NCBI RefSeq assembly: GCF_000622895.1
Contig: NZ_AVCC01000003.1
Span: 1-64,000 of the forward strand
Length of the DNA: 64,000 bases
Source: Herminiimonas sp. CN
GTDB lineage: Bacteria; Pseudomonadota; Gammaproteobacteria; Burkholderiales; Burkholderiaceae_D
Direction: 5' to 3'
Shown here: positions 57,575 through 64,000 of the stretch, piece after piece
Position numbering within the stretch: the first letter of the stretch is position 1
Layout of the letters: every line of letters starts with the position of its first letter
Made by a program: the position numbers and the translations under genes
Notes under the pieces: model-generated
Seen by the model: only the letters and a program-made list of their open reading frames with translations
The model's database searches: none
Told to the model about the DNA's origin: nothing

Positions 57575-57922
57575 ATGCACATTCGATTCTGGTACGTTCT
57601 TGGCGTTGCGCTGGCAACGAGTCTGACGTTGTCTTCCTGTGAGCGGCTGGGGATTGCCGATCCGGTCAAGGAGTCGGCCGGCCGCGATGCGGAATCCAGC
57701 GCTACCGGAGGCGCCTGCCGTCACGCCGGGCGGGCGATTGAAGATTGTTATGCGCGCAATCCCGAGGCCAAACGGGCTGCGGTTTTCAGCGGCTGGAAGG
57801 AGATGGACGGCTATATGCGCGAAAACAAGATTGAGGTCATCAAGCCGGAAGTCAAGCCGGAAGCGACCTTGCCTGCGGCCCAGGCAGCCGGGCTTGCGCC
57901 AAAGGAGGCAATTGTCAATTAA
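57575..57922 (+). CDS. Hypothetical lipoprotein, 115 aa
   Basis: A signal peptide ends in a lipobox (LSSC, Cys22). The mature part has CRHAGRAIEDCYARNPEAKRAAVFSGWKEMDGYM, with two further cysteines that could pair, and a Pro/Ala/Glu-rich end. No known family comes to mind. It stands between the SRPBCC gene and the transporter gene. Confidence 0.72.
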   Translation: MHIRFWYVLGVALATSLTLSSCERLGIADPVKESAGRDAESSATGGACRHAGRAIEDCYARNPEAKRAAVFSGWKEMDGYMRENKIEVIKPEVKPEATLPAAQAAGLAPKEAIVN

Positions 57923-58024
57923 CCGGAGTTTCGGTCGCGGCCAGCACCGTCCTGCGCCGTCATCCAATAACGTGCAACGGCAGTCGTTGCGATCCGCCGA
58001 CCACACCCAGCGCATCGGAACGTG

Positions 58025-58954
58025 ATGCCGCCATCCATGACAGAACTCCCTGAAGACCACGAGCACGATGCCCCGCACGCGCAGCAGGCGGCGCGGCGCA
58101 GCGTTTTGGTCAGCGTCTTTGTTAACCTGATCCTGACCGCGCTGCAGGTCGCGACCGGCCTGTTGGCCGGTTCGCAGGCACTGATTGCCGACGGCATCCA
58201 TTCGCTGTCGGATTTGCTGTCCGATTTCGTGGTCCTGCTAGCTAGCCACCACAGCAGCAAGGCGGCCGACGCCGACCATCATTATGGCCATCACCGCTAT
58301 GAAAATGCGGCCTCGCTGGTGCTGGGCGGGCTGTTGCTGGCGGTCGGCCTGGGCATGTTGTGGTCGGCCTTCATCAAGATCGAATCTCCACACACGATTG
58401 CCCAGGTTCATATGGTTGCCCTGTACGTGGCGTTGGGCGCCTTGTTGGCCAAGGAATTACTGTTTCGTTACATGCTGGCGATTGCCAAACGGCTGCGCTC
58501 CTCGCTGCTGGTAGCCAATGCATGGCATGCCCGTTCGGATGCGGCGTCTTCGCTGGTGGTGGCGATCGGGATCGGCGGCAACCTGCTGGGTTTTGCGCTG
58601 CTCGATCCGATCGCCGCGCTGGTGGTCGGTCTGATGGTGACCCGGATGGGCGCCATCTTTGCCTGGAATGCCTTGCACGATCTGATGGATCGCGCGGTGT
58701 CGGCAGAAGAGATCGCCGCCATCGAGCAGACGTTGCGCCAGACTCCCGGCGTGCTCGGCTTGCACGATCTGCGTACGCGCCGGGTCGGCGATCTGGCCAT
58801 CGTCGATGTGCATCTGGAGCTGGATGCCGGCATGACCGTGGTGCAAGGCCACGATATTGCAGTCGATGCGCGCCGGCGGGTGATGGCGCACCATGACGTG
58901 CTCAATGTGATGACCCACGTCGATCCGGTGGTGCCGAAAACGCGCAGCGCCTGA
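58025..58954 (+). CDS. Cation diffusion facilitator (CDF) transporter
   Basis: The 309-residue protein has a cytoplasmic N-terminus with a His-rich stretch (DHEHDAPH), six membrane segments, and the metal site residues in ADGIHSLSDLLSD and HARSDAASS. A His-rich loop (HHSSKAADADHHYGHHRYENA) lies after the second segment, and a C-terminal soluble domain follows. CDF proteins export Zn, Fe, Co or Mn against protons; the metal is not set by the sequence. Start is ATG 58025, the GTG at 58022 being an equal alternative. Confidence 0.9.
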   Translation: MPPSMTELPEDHEHDAPHAQQAARRSVLVSVFVNLILTALQVATGLLAGSQALIADGIHSLSDLLSDFVVLLASHHSSKAADADHHYGHHRYENAASLVLGGLLLAVGLGMLWSAFIKIESPHTIAQVHMVALYVALGALLAKELLFRYMLAIAKRLRSSLLVANAWHARSDAASSLVVAIGIGGNLLGFALLDPIAALVVGLMVTRMGAIFAWNALHDLMDRAVSAEEIAAIEQTLRQTPGVLGLHDLRTRRVGDLAIVDVHLELDAGMTVVQGHDIAVDARRRVMAHHDVLNVMTHVDPVVPKTRSA

Positions 58955-59076
58955 TCCTTGGTAGCTTCCGCTTACAAATGCAGCGCGCATGTAACACCTG
59001 AAACCCGTTCGCCGGACCTACCATAGGCGGAAAGTGCAGGCATCCTGCCGCAGCACCGGAAAGAAGAGGGTTCATT

Positions 59077-59562
59077 ATGAAAAAACAGCATGTTTTATTG
59101 GTCTGCGCGTTCCTGGCCGGCCTCGGTTTCGGCCTGCCTGCCGGAGCCGAACCGCCGCCTTGGGCTCCGGCCCACGGCTACCGTTCCCAGCACGCGCATC
59201 GCTATGTGTATTACCCGGCGCGCCAGGTATATTACGCACCGGAGACGCGCTCATGGTTCTGGTTCAGCGGCGGCAACTGGCAGGCCGGCGTGACGCTGCC
59301 GAGCCAATACCAGGCGTATGTCAGCAGCGGCGGAGTGTCGATCTCGCTCAATGCCAGCCGTCCGTATATCCAGCACGTCTATGTGGAAGAGCATTACGGC
59401 CGCCCCTGGCGCGCCGAGCACCGGCATGAAAGGCGCGGGCGCGAAGAATGGCGCCATAACGGTCATAACGATCAGCGCGGCTACGATGGCGATCATGGCC
59501 GGAATGATGACAGGCGCGATGGCGGCCGCGGCAACGGCCATGGACATGGCCGCCAGGATTAA
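59077..59562 (+). CDS. Exported His/Arg-rich protein, 161 aa
   Basis: A signal peptide (about 24 residues, cut near GAEPPP) precedes a Tyr-rich middle part (HRYVYYPARQVYYAPETRSWFWFSGGNW) and a C-terminal half very rich in His, Arg, Gly and Asp (EEHYGRPWRAEHRHERRGRE onward). It resembles small exported proteins with a YXXGxY-like surface motif. The His-rich tail could bind metal, and the gene follows a CDF transporter. GAGGG precedes the start. No function known. Confidence 0.75.
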   Translation: MKKQHVLLVCAFLAGLGFGLPAGAEPPPWAPAHGYRSQHAHRYVYYPARQVYYAPETRSWFWFSGGNWQAGVTLPSQYQAYVSSGGVSISLNASRPYIQHVYVEEHYGRPWRAEHRHERRGREEWRHNGHNDQRGYDGDHGRNDDRRDGGRGNGHGHGRQD

Positions 59563-59573
59563 CTGAAATCCTG

Positions 59574-60413
59574 TCAGAGCAGGCGCCGCTGCGCCAGCTG
59601 TCTGGTGGCGTCGGCCAGTGCTTCGTACAGCGTGCCGGCCGCGCCATCCCAGGCCGCGACTGCCGCTTGCTGTCTGGCCACGGTGGCCAGGTCGCCGCGC
59701 GCAATCGGCCCGGTTAGCGCCTGTTCCGGGCCGAGCCGGAAAATGTTCGCCAGGGTCTCGGCAATCAAGGGTTGCGCCATCCGGCGCGCCAGCTCGGGTT
59801 CGATGCCGGCGGCGCTGTATGCCCGCAGCGCGGTATCGACGACCGTCGTCAGGTAATTGCAGGCAAACACCGACGCCGCGTGATACAGCGTCTTGGCATC
59901 GGCATCGAGCGCCACCGGCTGCGCACCGATCGCCAGCAAGGCCGGCTGCAGCATCTGCAGCGCGCGCGCATCGCCCTCGATCCCGCAAAAAGTGCCGGCA
60001 AACTGCTGCGCGACCATTTCGGGATCGGCAAAGCTGCGCACCGGATGCACGCTGGCCACCGCCGCCCCGCAAGCGATTGCCGCTGACAATGCTTGTGAGG
60101 ACAGCGCGCCGCTGCAATGGAACACAATACTGTTCTGGCTCAGTAAGCCGCGGGCTGCCAGCGCCGCGCAGGCGGCAGCGATCCGGTCGTCCGGCACGCC
60201 CAGCAGCGTGACGTCGGCAATCCGCAGTGCCGCCATTTCGCTGCATGCAGCGCCGGCGCCGACGAAGGCCGCGGCGTCGGCGGCGCCGGCTTGGGAACGG
60301 GTCAGCACATCCTGCACCCGGAACAGGTTGTTGCGCCCAAGCAGGCGCCCCAGAACGCGCCCGACGCGGCCGCAGCCGACGATATTCAAAGTGGGCTTCA
60401 GATTGCCATTCAT
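59574..60413 (-). CDS. Rossmann-like/DUF2520 domain protein
   Basis: The 279-residue protein has an N-terminal NAD(P)-binding motif (LNIVGCGRVGRVLGRLLG), FHCSGALSS and SVHPVRSFADPE, with the C-terminal helical domain (YHAASVFACNYLTT) of DUF2520. It looks like a dehydrogenase of the ketopantoate-reductase-like group, but no substrate is known. It lies 97 bp from the end of the Crp/Fnr gene, same strand, and may follow it in the transcript. Confidence 0.88.
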   Translation of the reverse strand: MNGNLKPTLNIVGCGRVGRVLGRLLGRNNLFRVQDVLTRSQAGAADAAAFVGAGAACSEMAALRIADVTLLGVPDDRIAAACAALAARGLLSQNSIVFHCSGALSSQALSAAIACGAAVASVHPVRSFADPEMVAQQFAGTFCGIEGDARALQMLQPALLAIGAQPVALDADAKTLYHAASVFACNYLTTVVDTALRAYSAAGIEPELARRMAQPLIAETLANIFRLGPEQALTGPIARGDLATVARQQAAVAAWDGAAGTLYEALADATRQLAQRRLL

Positions 60414-60510
60414 TTTCGCATCATTTATATACTGATATTGGTATCTTTAAGTATCGCTTGTAATCCGGCTGAAATCGCAGTAAATAATGCCATACTCCCG
60501 CCAATAATAA

Positions 60511-61200
60511 TCAGGAGGCGTGGAAGGTGCGCAAGCCATCGAGGTCGACGATCTGGATGGCGCCGTAATCGACGCGCAGCAAGCCGGCTTTTTCCAGCAC
60601 TTGCAAGGCCTGGTTGGCGCGCTGGCGCGAAGTGCCGGACAGGTAGCCGATTTCTTCCTGCGAAATCTGCAGCTGGCTGGCGCTGCCCGGGTACAGGTGC
60701 GGATTGAACATGCCGGCCAGGCAGCGCGCGACCCGCGCATCGACATCGAGCAGGCGGTCGTATTCGACGGTGGCGATGAATTGCCCGAGCCGCTCGTTGA
60801 GCTGCATCAGCAGGAACTGGGTAAACGGCAGGCTGTGATCGAGCAGCCAGCGAAACGTGCTGCCGGGCATGCGCGCGATCGTGCTGTCGCGCAGGGCCAT
60901 CACGTCGTATTTGCGCGGCTCGTCCTTGAGCAGCGAGCCTTCGCCGAACCAGCCGCCGGTCGGGACACCGGTAAACGTCACCGACTTGCCGCTCGCCGAC
61001 AGGGTGTTAATCTTTACCAGGCCGTCGATGACGCCGACCCAGGCATCGGTTTTTTCGCCCTTGCGGCAGACGAAGCCGCCGGCCGGCACCTGCTGCTCGA
61101 TGATTTCGGTTTCCACATGCTGCATCTGCAGCGGAGTCAGGCACTGCGCCCAGATCGTCTGGTGTAGCGCATTCAAAAAGTTCGGGCGTGAGGTTGTCAT
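60511..61200 (-). CDS. Crp/Fnr-family transcriptional regulator
   Basis: The 229-residue protein has an N-terminal cyclic-nucleotide-binding-like beta barrel (CRKGEKTDAWVGVIDGLVKI, TGGWFGEGSLLKDEPRKYDV) and a C-terminal winged helix (QISQEEIGYLSGTSRQRANQALQVLEKAGLL). It lacks the Fnr cysteine set, so it is more likely a Crp-type sensor. It is divergent from the acyl-CoA ligase at 61379, so it probably regulates that promoter; this is inference from position. Start is ATG at 61200. Confidence 0.9.
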   Translation of the reverse strand: MTTSRPNFLNALHQTIWAQCLTPLQMQHVETEIIEQQVPAGGFVCRKGEKTDAWVGVIDGLVKINTLSASGKSVTFTGVPTGGWFGEGSLLKDEPRKYDVMALRDSTIARMPGSTFRWLLDHSLPFTQFLLMQLNERLGQFIATVEYDRLLDVDARVARCLAGMFNPHLYPGSASQLQISQEEIGYLSGTSRQRANQALQVLEKAGLLRVDYGAIQIVDLDGLRTFHAS

Positions 61201-61378
61201 GGTGCGTCGCAATATCGAAAGTCGCTAAATTGTCCTTGAAATGACAGCGGCATTACATCATGCCGCTTACTATCATCCCATAAATAAACGGTACGTTCCT
61301 TGTAGCGGATGCTGTAAGACCGACGTAAGCGTGCTGATCGAGACTGGCAGTGCGCACATACATAAAAGAGGTTGGACG

Positions 61379-63337
61379 ATGGTGGAGACAACACACGGTC
61401 CGGGGGGCATGACGTTTCCCCGACTATTGCTGCAGCATGCGCAAACCCGGCCGGGCAAACCCGCTTACCGCGAAAAGGATCTGGGCATCTGGCAAAGCTG
61501 GAGCTGGTTGCAGGTCAATGAAGAGGTGCGTGCGCTGGCCTGCGGCCTGGCGGCGCAGGGTTTCCAGCGCGGCATGCACCTGGCGATCGTCGGCGACAAC
61601 CGGCCGCGCCTGTACTGGGCGATGATTGCGGCGCAGTGCCTGGGCGGCATTGCGGTGCCGCTGTACCAGGATGCACCCGCCGCCGACATGGCGTATGTGC
61701 TCGACAATGCGGAAATCTCGTTCGTGGTGGTGGAAGACCAGGAGCAGGTCGACAAGCTGCTGGAGCTCAAGGCGCAATATCCTGGCGTGGCCCACATCGC
61801 TTTCGAGGACGAGCGCGGCATGCGCCATTACGCGCAGCCGGAGCTGATCTCCTACCGCAAGCTGCAGGATCTCGGGCGCGAGTTCGATCGCGCCCATCCG
61901 TCATTTTTTCCGGATGCCGTCAACGCCGGCCGGCCCGACGATGTGGCGGTCATGCTGTACACCTCCGGCACCACCGGCAAGCCGAAGGGCGTGTGCCAGA
62001 CCCATGCGGCGCTGATCGCGGCGGCGGCCGGCGGCGCTTCGTTCGACCGCCTGACCGAGAACGAAGACATCCTGTCCTACCTGCCGATGGCCTGGGTCGG
62101 CGACAACCTGTTTTCGTATGCGCAGGCGCTGGTCACCGGCTTCACCGTGAATTGCCCGGAATCCGGCGAAACCGTTCTGACCGACCTGCGCGAAATCGGC
62201 CCGACCTATTATTTCGCGCCGCCGCGGGTGTTTGAAAACATGCTGACTTCGGTGATGATCCGGATGGAAGACGCCGGCGCCATCAAGCGCCGGATGTTCC
62301 ATCATTTCATGGAGGTGGCGCGCCGGGTCGGAGTCGATATCCTCGACCGCAAGCCGGTCGGCATGCTGGAACGGCTGCAGTACGCGCTCGGCAATCTGTG
62401 CATTTACGGCCCGCTGAAAAACGTGCTGGGGCTGAGCCGGGTGCGGGTCGCGTACACCGCCGGCGCCGCCATCGGTCCCGACCTGTTCCGCTTTTATCGC
62501 TCGATCGGGGTCAACCTGAAGCAGTTGTACGGCGCCACCGAAACCTGCGCCTACGTCTGCCTGCAGCCGGACGGCAACATCAAGTTCGACAGCGTCGGCA
62601 TGCCGGCGCCGGGGGTCGAGGTCAAGATCGCCGGGAACGGCGAAGTGCTGGTCAAATCGGCCGCGATGCTCAAGGAATACTACAAGCGCCCGGATGCCAC
62701 GGCCGAGGTGATCGATGCGGAAGGTTACTTTCATACCGGCGACGCCGGCATCTTCGACGCCGAAGGCCATCTGAAGATCATCGACCGCGCGGCCGATGTC
62801 GGCAGGATGCACAAGGGCGACATCTTTGCCCCCAACTACATCGAAAACAAGCTCAAGTTCTTCCCCTTCATCAAGGAGGCGGTCGCCTTCGGCAGCGAGC
62901 GCGATACCGTGTGCGCGTTCATCAACGTCGACAGCACCGCGGTCGGCAACTGGCTGGAGCGGCGCGGCATTGCCTATTCCGGTTATGCCGACCTGGCCGG
63001 CAAGAAGGAAACCTACGACCTGATCAACGAATGCATCGAAAAGGTGAATGCCGACCTGGCCACCGAAGCGATGATGTCGGGCACCCAGATCCACCGTTTC
63101 CTGGTGCTGCACAAGGAGCTCGATCCGGACGACGACGAACTGACCCGTACCCGCAAGGTGCGACGCAAGTTCATCGCCGAAAAATACGCGGTGCTGATCG
63201 ATGCCCTGTACAGCGGCAAGTCCAGCCAGTTCATCGAAACCTTGGTGAAATTCGAAGACGGCCGCCAGGGCAAAGTCAGTGCGGATTTGCAGATCCGTGA
63301 CGCCAAGACCTTTCCGCCGCTGCATCAAGCGGCGTAA
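61379..63337 (+). CDS. Long-chain acyl-CoA synthetase (AMP-forming)
   Basis: The 652-residue ANL-superfamily ligase has the P-loop-like YTSGTTGKPKGVCQTH, the GATETCAYVCLQPD stretch and YFHTGDAGIFDAEGHLKIIDRAADV in its C-terminal part. The C-terminal catalytic Lys region is extended. It resembles long-chain fatty-acid or aromatic-acid CoA ligases that precede branched-chain-type ABC transporter genes. AAGAGGTTGG ribosome site; start chosen 47 residues after the upstream open-frame beginning, which lies in the divergent control region. Confidence 0.92.
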   Translation: MVETTHGPGGMTFPRLLLQHAQTRPGKPAYREKDLGIWQSWSWLQVNEEVRALACGLAAQGFQRGMHLAIVGDNRPRLYWAMIAAQCLGGIAVPLYQDAPAADMAYVLDNAEISFVVVEDQEQVDKLLELKAQYPGVAHIAFEDERGMRHYAQPELISYRKLQDLGREFDRAHPSFFPDAVNAGRPDDVAVMLYTSGTTGKPKGVCQTHAALIAAAAGGASFDRLTENEDILSYLPMAWVGDNLFSYAQALVTGFTVNCPESGETVLTDLREIGPTYYFAPPRVFENMLTSVMIRMEDAGAIKRRMFHHFMEVARRVGVDILDRKPVGMLERLQYALGNLCIYGPLKNVLGLSRVRVAYTAGAAIGPDLFRFYRSIGVNLKQLYGATETCAYVCLQPDGNIKFDSVGMPAPGVEVKIAGNGEVLVKSAAMLKEYYKRPDATAEVIDAEGYFHTGDAGIFDAEGHLKIIDRAADVGRMHKGDIFAPNYIENKLKFFPFIKEAVAFGSERDTVCAFINVDSTAVGNWLERRGIAYSGYADLAGKKETYDLINECIEKVNADLATEAMMSGTQIHRFLVLHKELDPDDDELTRTRKVRRKFIAEKYAVLIDALYSGKSSQFIETLVKFEDGRQGKVSADLQIRDAKTFPPLHQAA

Positions 63338-63361
63338 GCCAGAACCGGGACCACAAGCGTT

Positions 63362-64000
63362 ATGACGACACAAAACAGCATCGCCAGCGGGCGCAGGATC
63401 GGCGAAGTGATTCTCGACCTGCAGGGCATTTCACTTTCGTTCGGCGGCGTCAAGGCGCTGACGAATATTTCCTTCGATGTCAAGCAGCACGAAATTCGCG
63501 CCATCATCGGCCCCAACGGCGCCGGCAAGAGTTCGATGCTGAACGTGATCAACGGCGTGTATCACCCGCAGCAGGGCGATATCGTGTTTCACGGCGAGCG
63601 CCGCCGCGAGATGGATCCGACCAAGGCCGCGCGCCAAGGCATCGCTCGCACCTTCCAGAACATCGCGCTGTTCAAGGGCATGTCGGTGCTGGACAACATC
63701 ATGACCGGGCGCAATACCAAGATGCGCTCCGGCTTGCTGGCCAATGCGCTGTGGATAGGCCCGGCCCGCAATGAAGAAAACGCGCATCGCCAGAAGGTCG
63801 AGGAAGTGATCGACTTCCTGGAAATCCAGCACATCCGCAAGACCCCGGTCGGGCGCCTGCCCTACGGCCTGCAAAAACGGGTCGAGCTGGCGCGCGCGCT
63901 GGCCGCCGAGCCCAGCATGCTGCTGCTGGACGAGCCGATGGCCGGCATGAACGTGGAAGAAAAGCAGGACATGTGCCGCTTCATCCTGGATGTCAACGAC
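63362..64000 (+). CDS. livG: LivG-type ABC transporter ATP-binding protein, partial
   Basis: The 213 codons seen (the rest lies beyond the window) include Walker A GPNGAGKSS, a Q-loop segment (ARTFQNIALFKGMS), LPYGLQKRVELARALA with a modified ABC signature (GLQKRVE), and Walker B MLLLDEPMAGMN. This is the LivG group of branched-chain amino-acid/organic acid (HAAT) transporters. It follows the ligase gene by 24 bp, so the operon likely pairs uptake with CoA activation of an organic acid. ATG at 63362. Confidence 0.9.
   Translation, partial: MTTQNSIASGRRIGEVILDLQGISLSFGGVKALTNISFDVKQHEIRAIIGPNGAGKSSMLNVINGVYHPQQGDIVFHGERRREMDPTKAARQGIARTFQNIALFKGMSVLDNIMTGRNTKMRSGLLANALWIGPARNEENAHRQKVEEVIDFLEIQHIRKTPVGRLPYGLQKRVELARALAAEPSMLLLDEPMAGMNVEEKQDMCRFILDVND

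Overview
The window is a high-GC bacterial chromosome segment with dense operons and no tRNA, rRNA, CRISPR array, transposase or phage gene that I could see. Gene content (Tad pilus locus, aryl-polyene-type cluster, AhpC/AhpF, AcnA, EttA, VF530 and DUF3135 proteins, LivG next to an acyl-CoA ligase) fits a betaproteobacterium of the Burkholderiales, most likely an Oxalobacteraceae-like organism. That placement is an inference from gene families and composition, not a database result.

Region 1 (1-5.7 kb) is mostly minus-strand housekeeping: an OmpA-type lipoprotein, an unknown protein, a NYN-domain protein, a VF530 protein, a YgiQ-type radical SAM protein and SlyX, then a small plus-strand oxidoreductase-like protein. 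Region 2 (6.2-22 kb) is a complete Tad/Flp pilus locus on the plus strand: two Flp pilins, prepilin peptidase, an extra AAA+ ATPase, CpaB, the CpaC secretin, a small lipoprotein, TadG/TadE/TadF pseudopilin-like proteins, CpaE, CpaF, TadB, TadC, a TadD-like TPR lipoprotein and a terminal Ig-like repeat lipoprotein. Between the pilins lies a decayed 5' fragment of the prepilin peptidase gene, showing that this end of the locus arose by tandem duplication.

Region 3 (22-37 kb) carries the peroxide-defence pair ahpC-ahpF behind a good sigma70 promoter with an OxyR-like site, a DUF4382 lipoprotein, a pseudouridine synthase, a 1420-residue sensor with both GGDEF and EAL active sites, aconitase A with an unusually long linker, two small proteins and guanine deaminase.

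Region 4 (37.4-50.6 kb) is an aryl-polyene/xanthomonadin-type pathway: acyl carrier protein, COG4648 membrane protein, acyl ligase, two hotdog dehydratases, lysophospholipid acyltransferase-like protein, LolA-like carrier, MMPL exporter, alpha/beta hydrolase, membrane-anchored NodB-type deacetylase, ketosynthase, chain-length factor and ketoreductase in one overlapping plus-strand operon, met head-on by a glycosyltransferase and a second acyltransferase. The chain would be built on the ACP by the ketosynthase pair, reductase and dehydratases, then attached to a lipid or sugar carrier and moved outward by the MMPL/LolA pair. The hydrolase-deacetylase pair inside it is the most interesting departure I found.

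Region 5 (51-64 kb) holds a DUF3135 protein, the ABC-F factor EttA, a REP-like palindrome, a DUF2721 membrane protein, a patatin phospholipase, a run of small envelope or stress proteins (PRC-barrel, DUF3309, CHRD, SRPBCC), a cation diffusion facilitator near a His-rich exported protein, a DUF2520 protein, a Crp/Fnr regulator, and divergently a long-chain acyl-CoA ligase followed by a LivG-type ABC ATPase cut by the window end.
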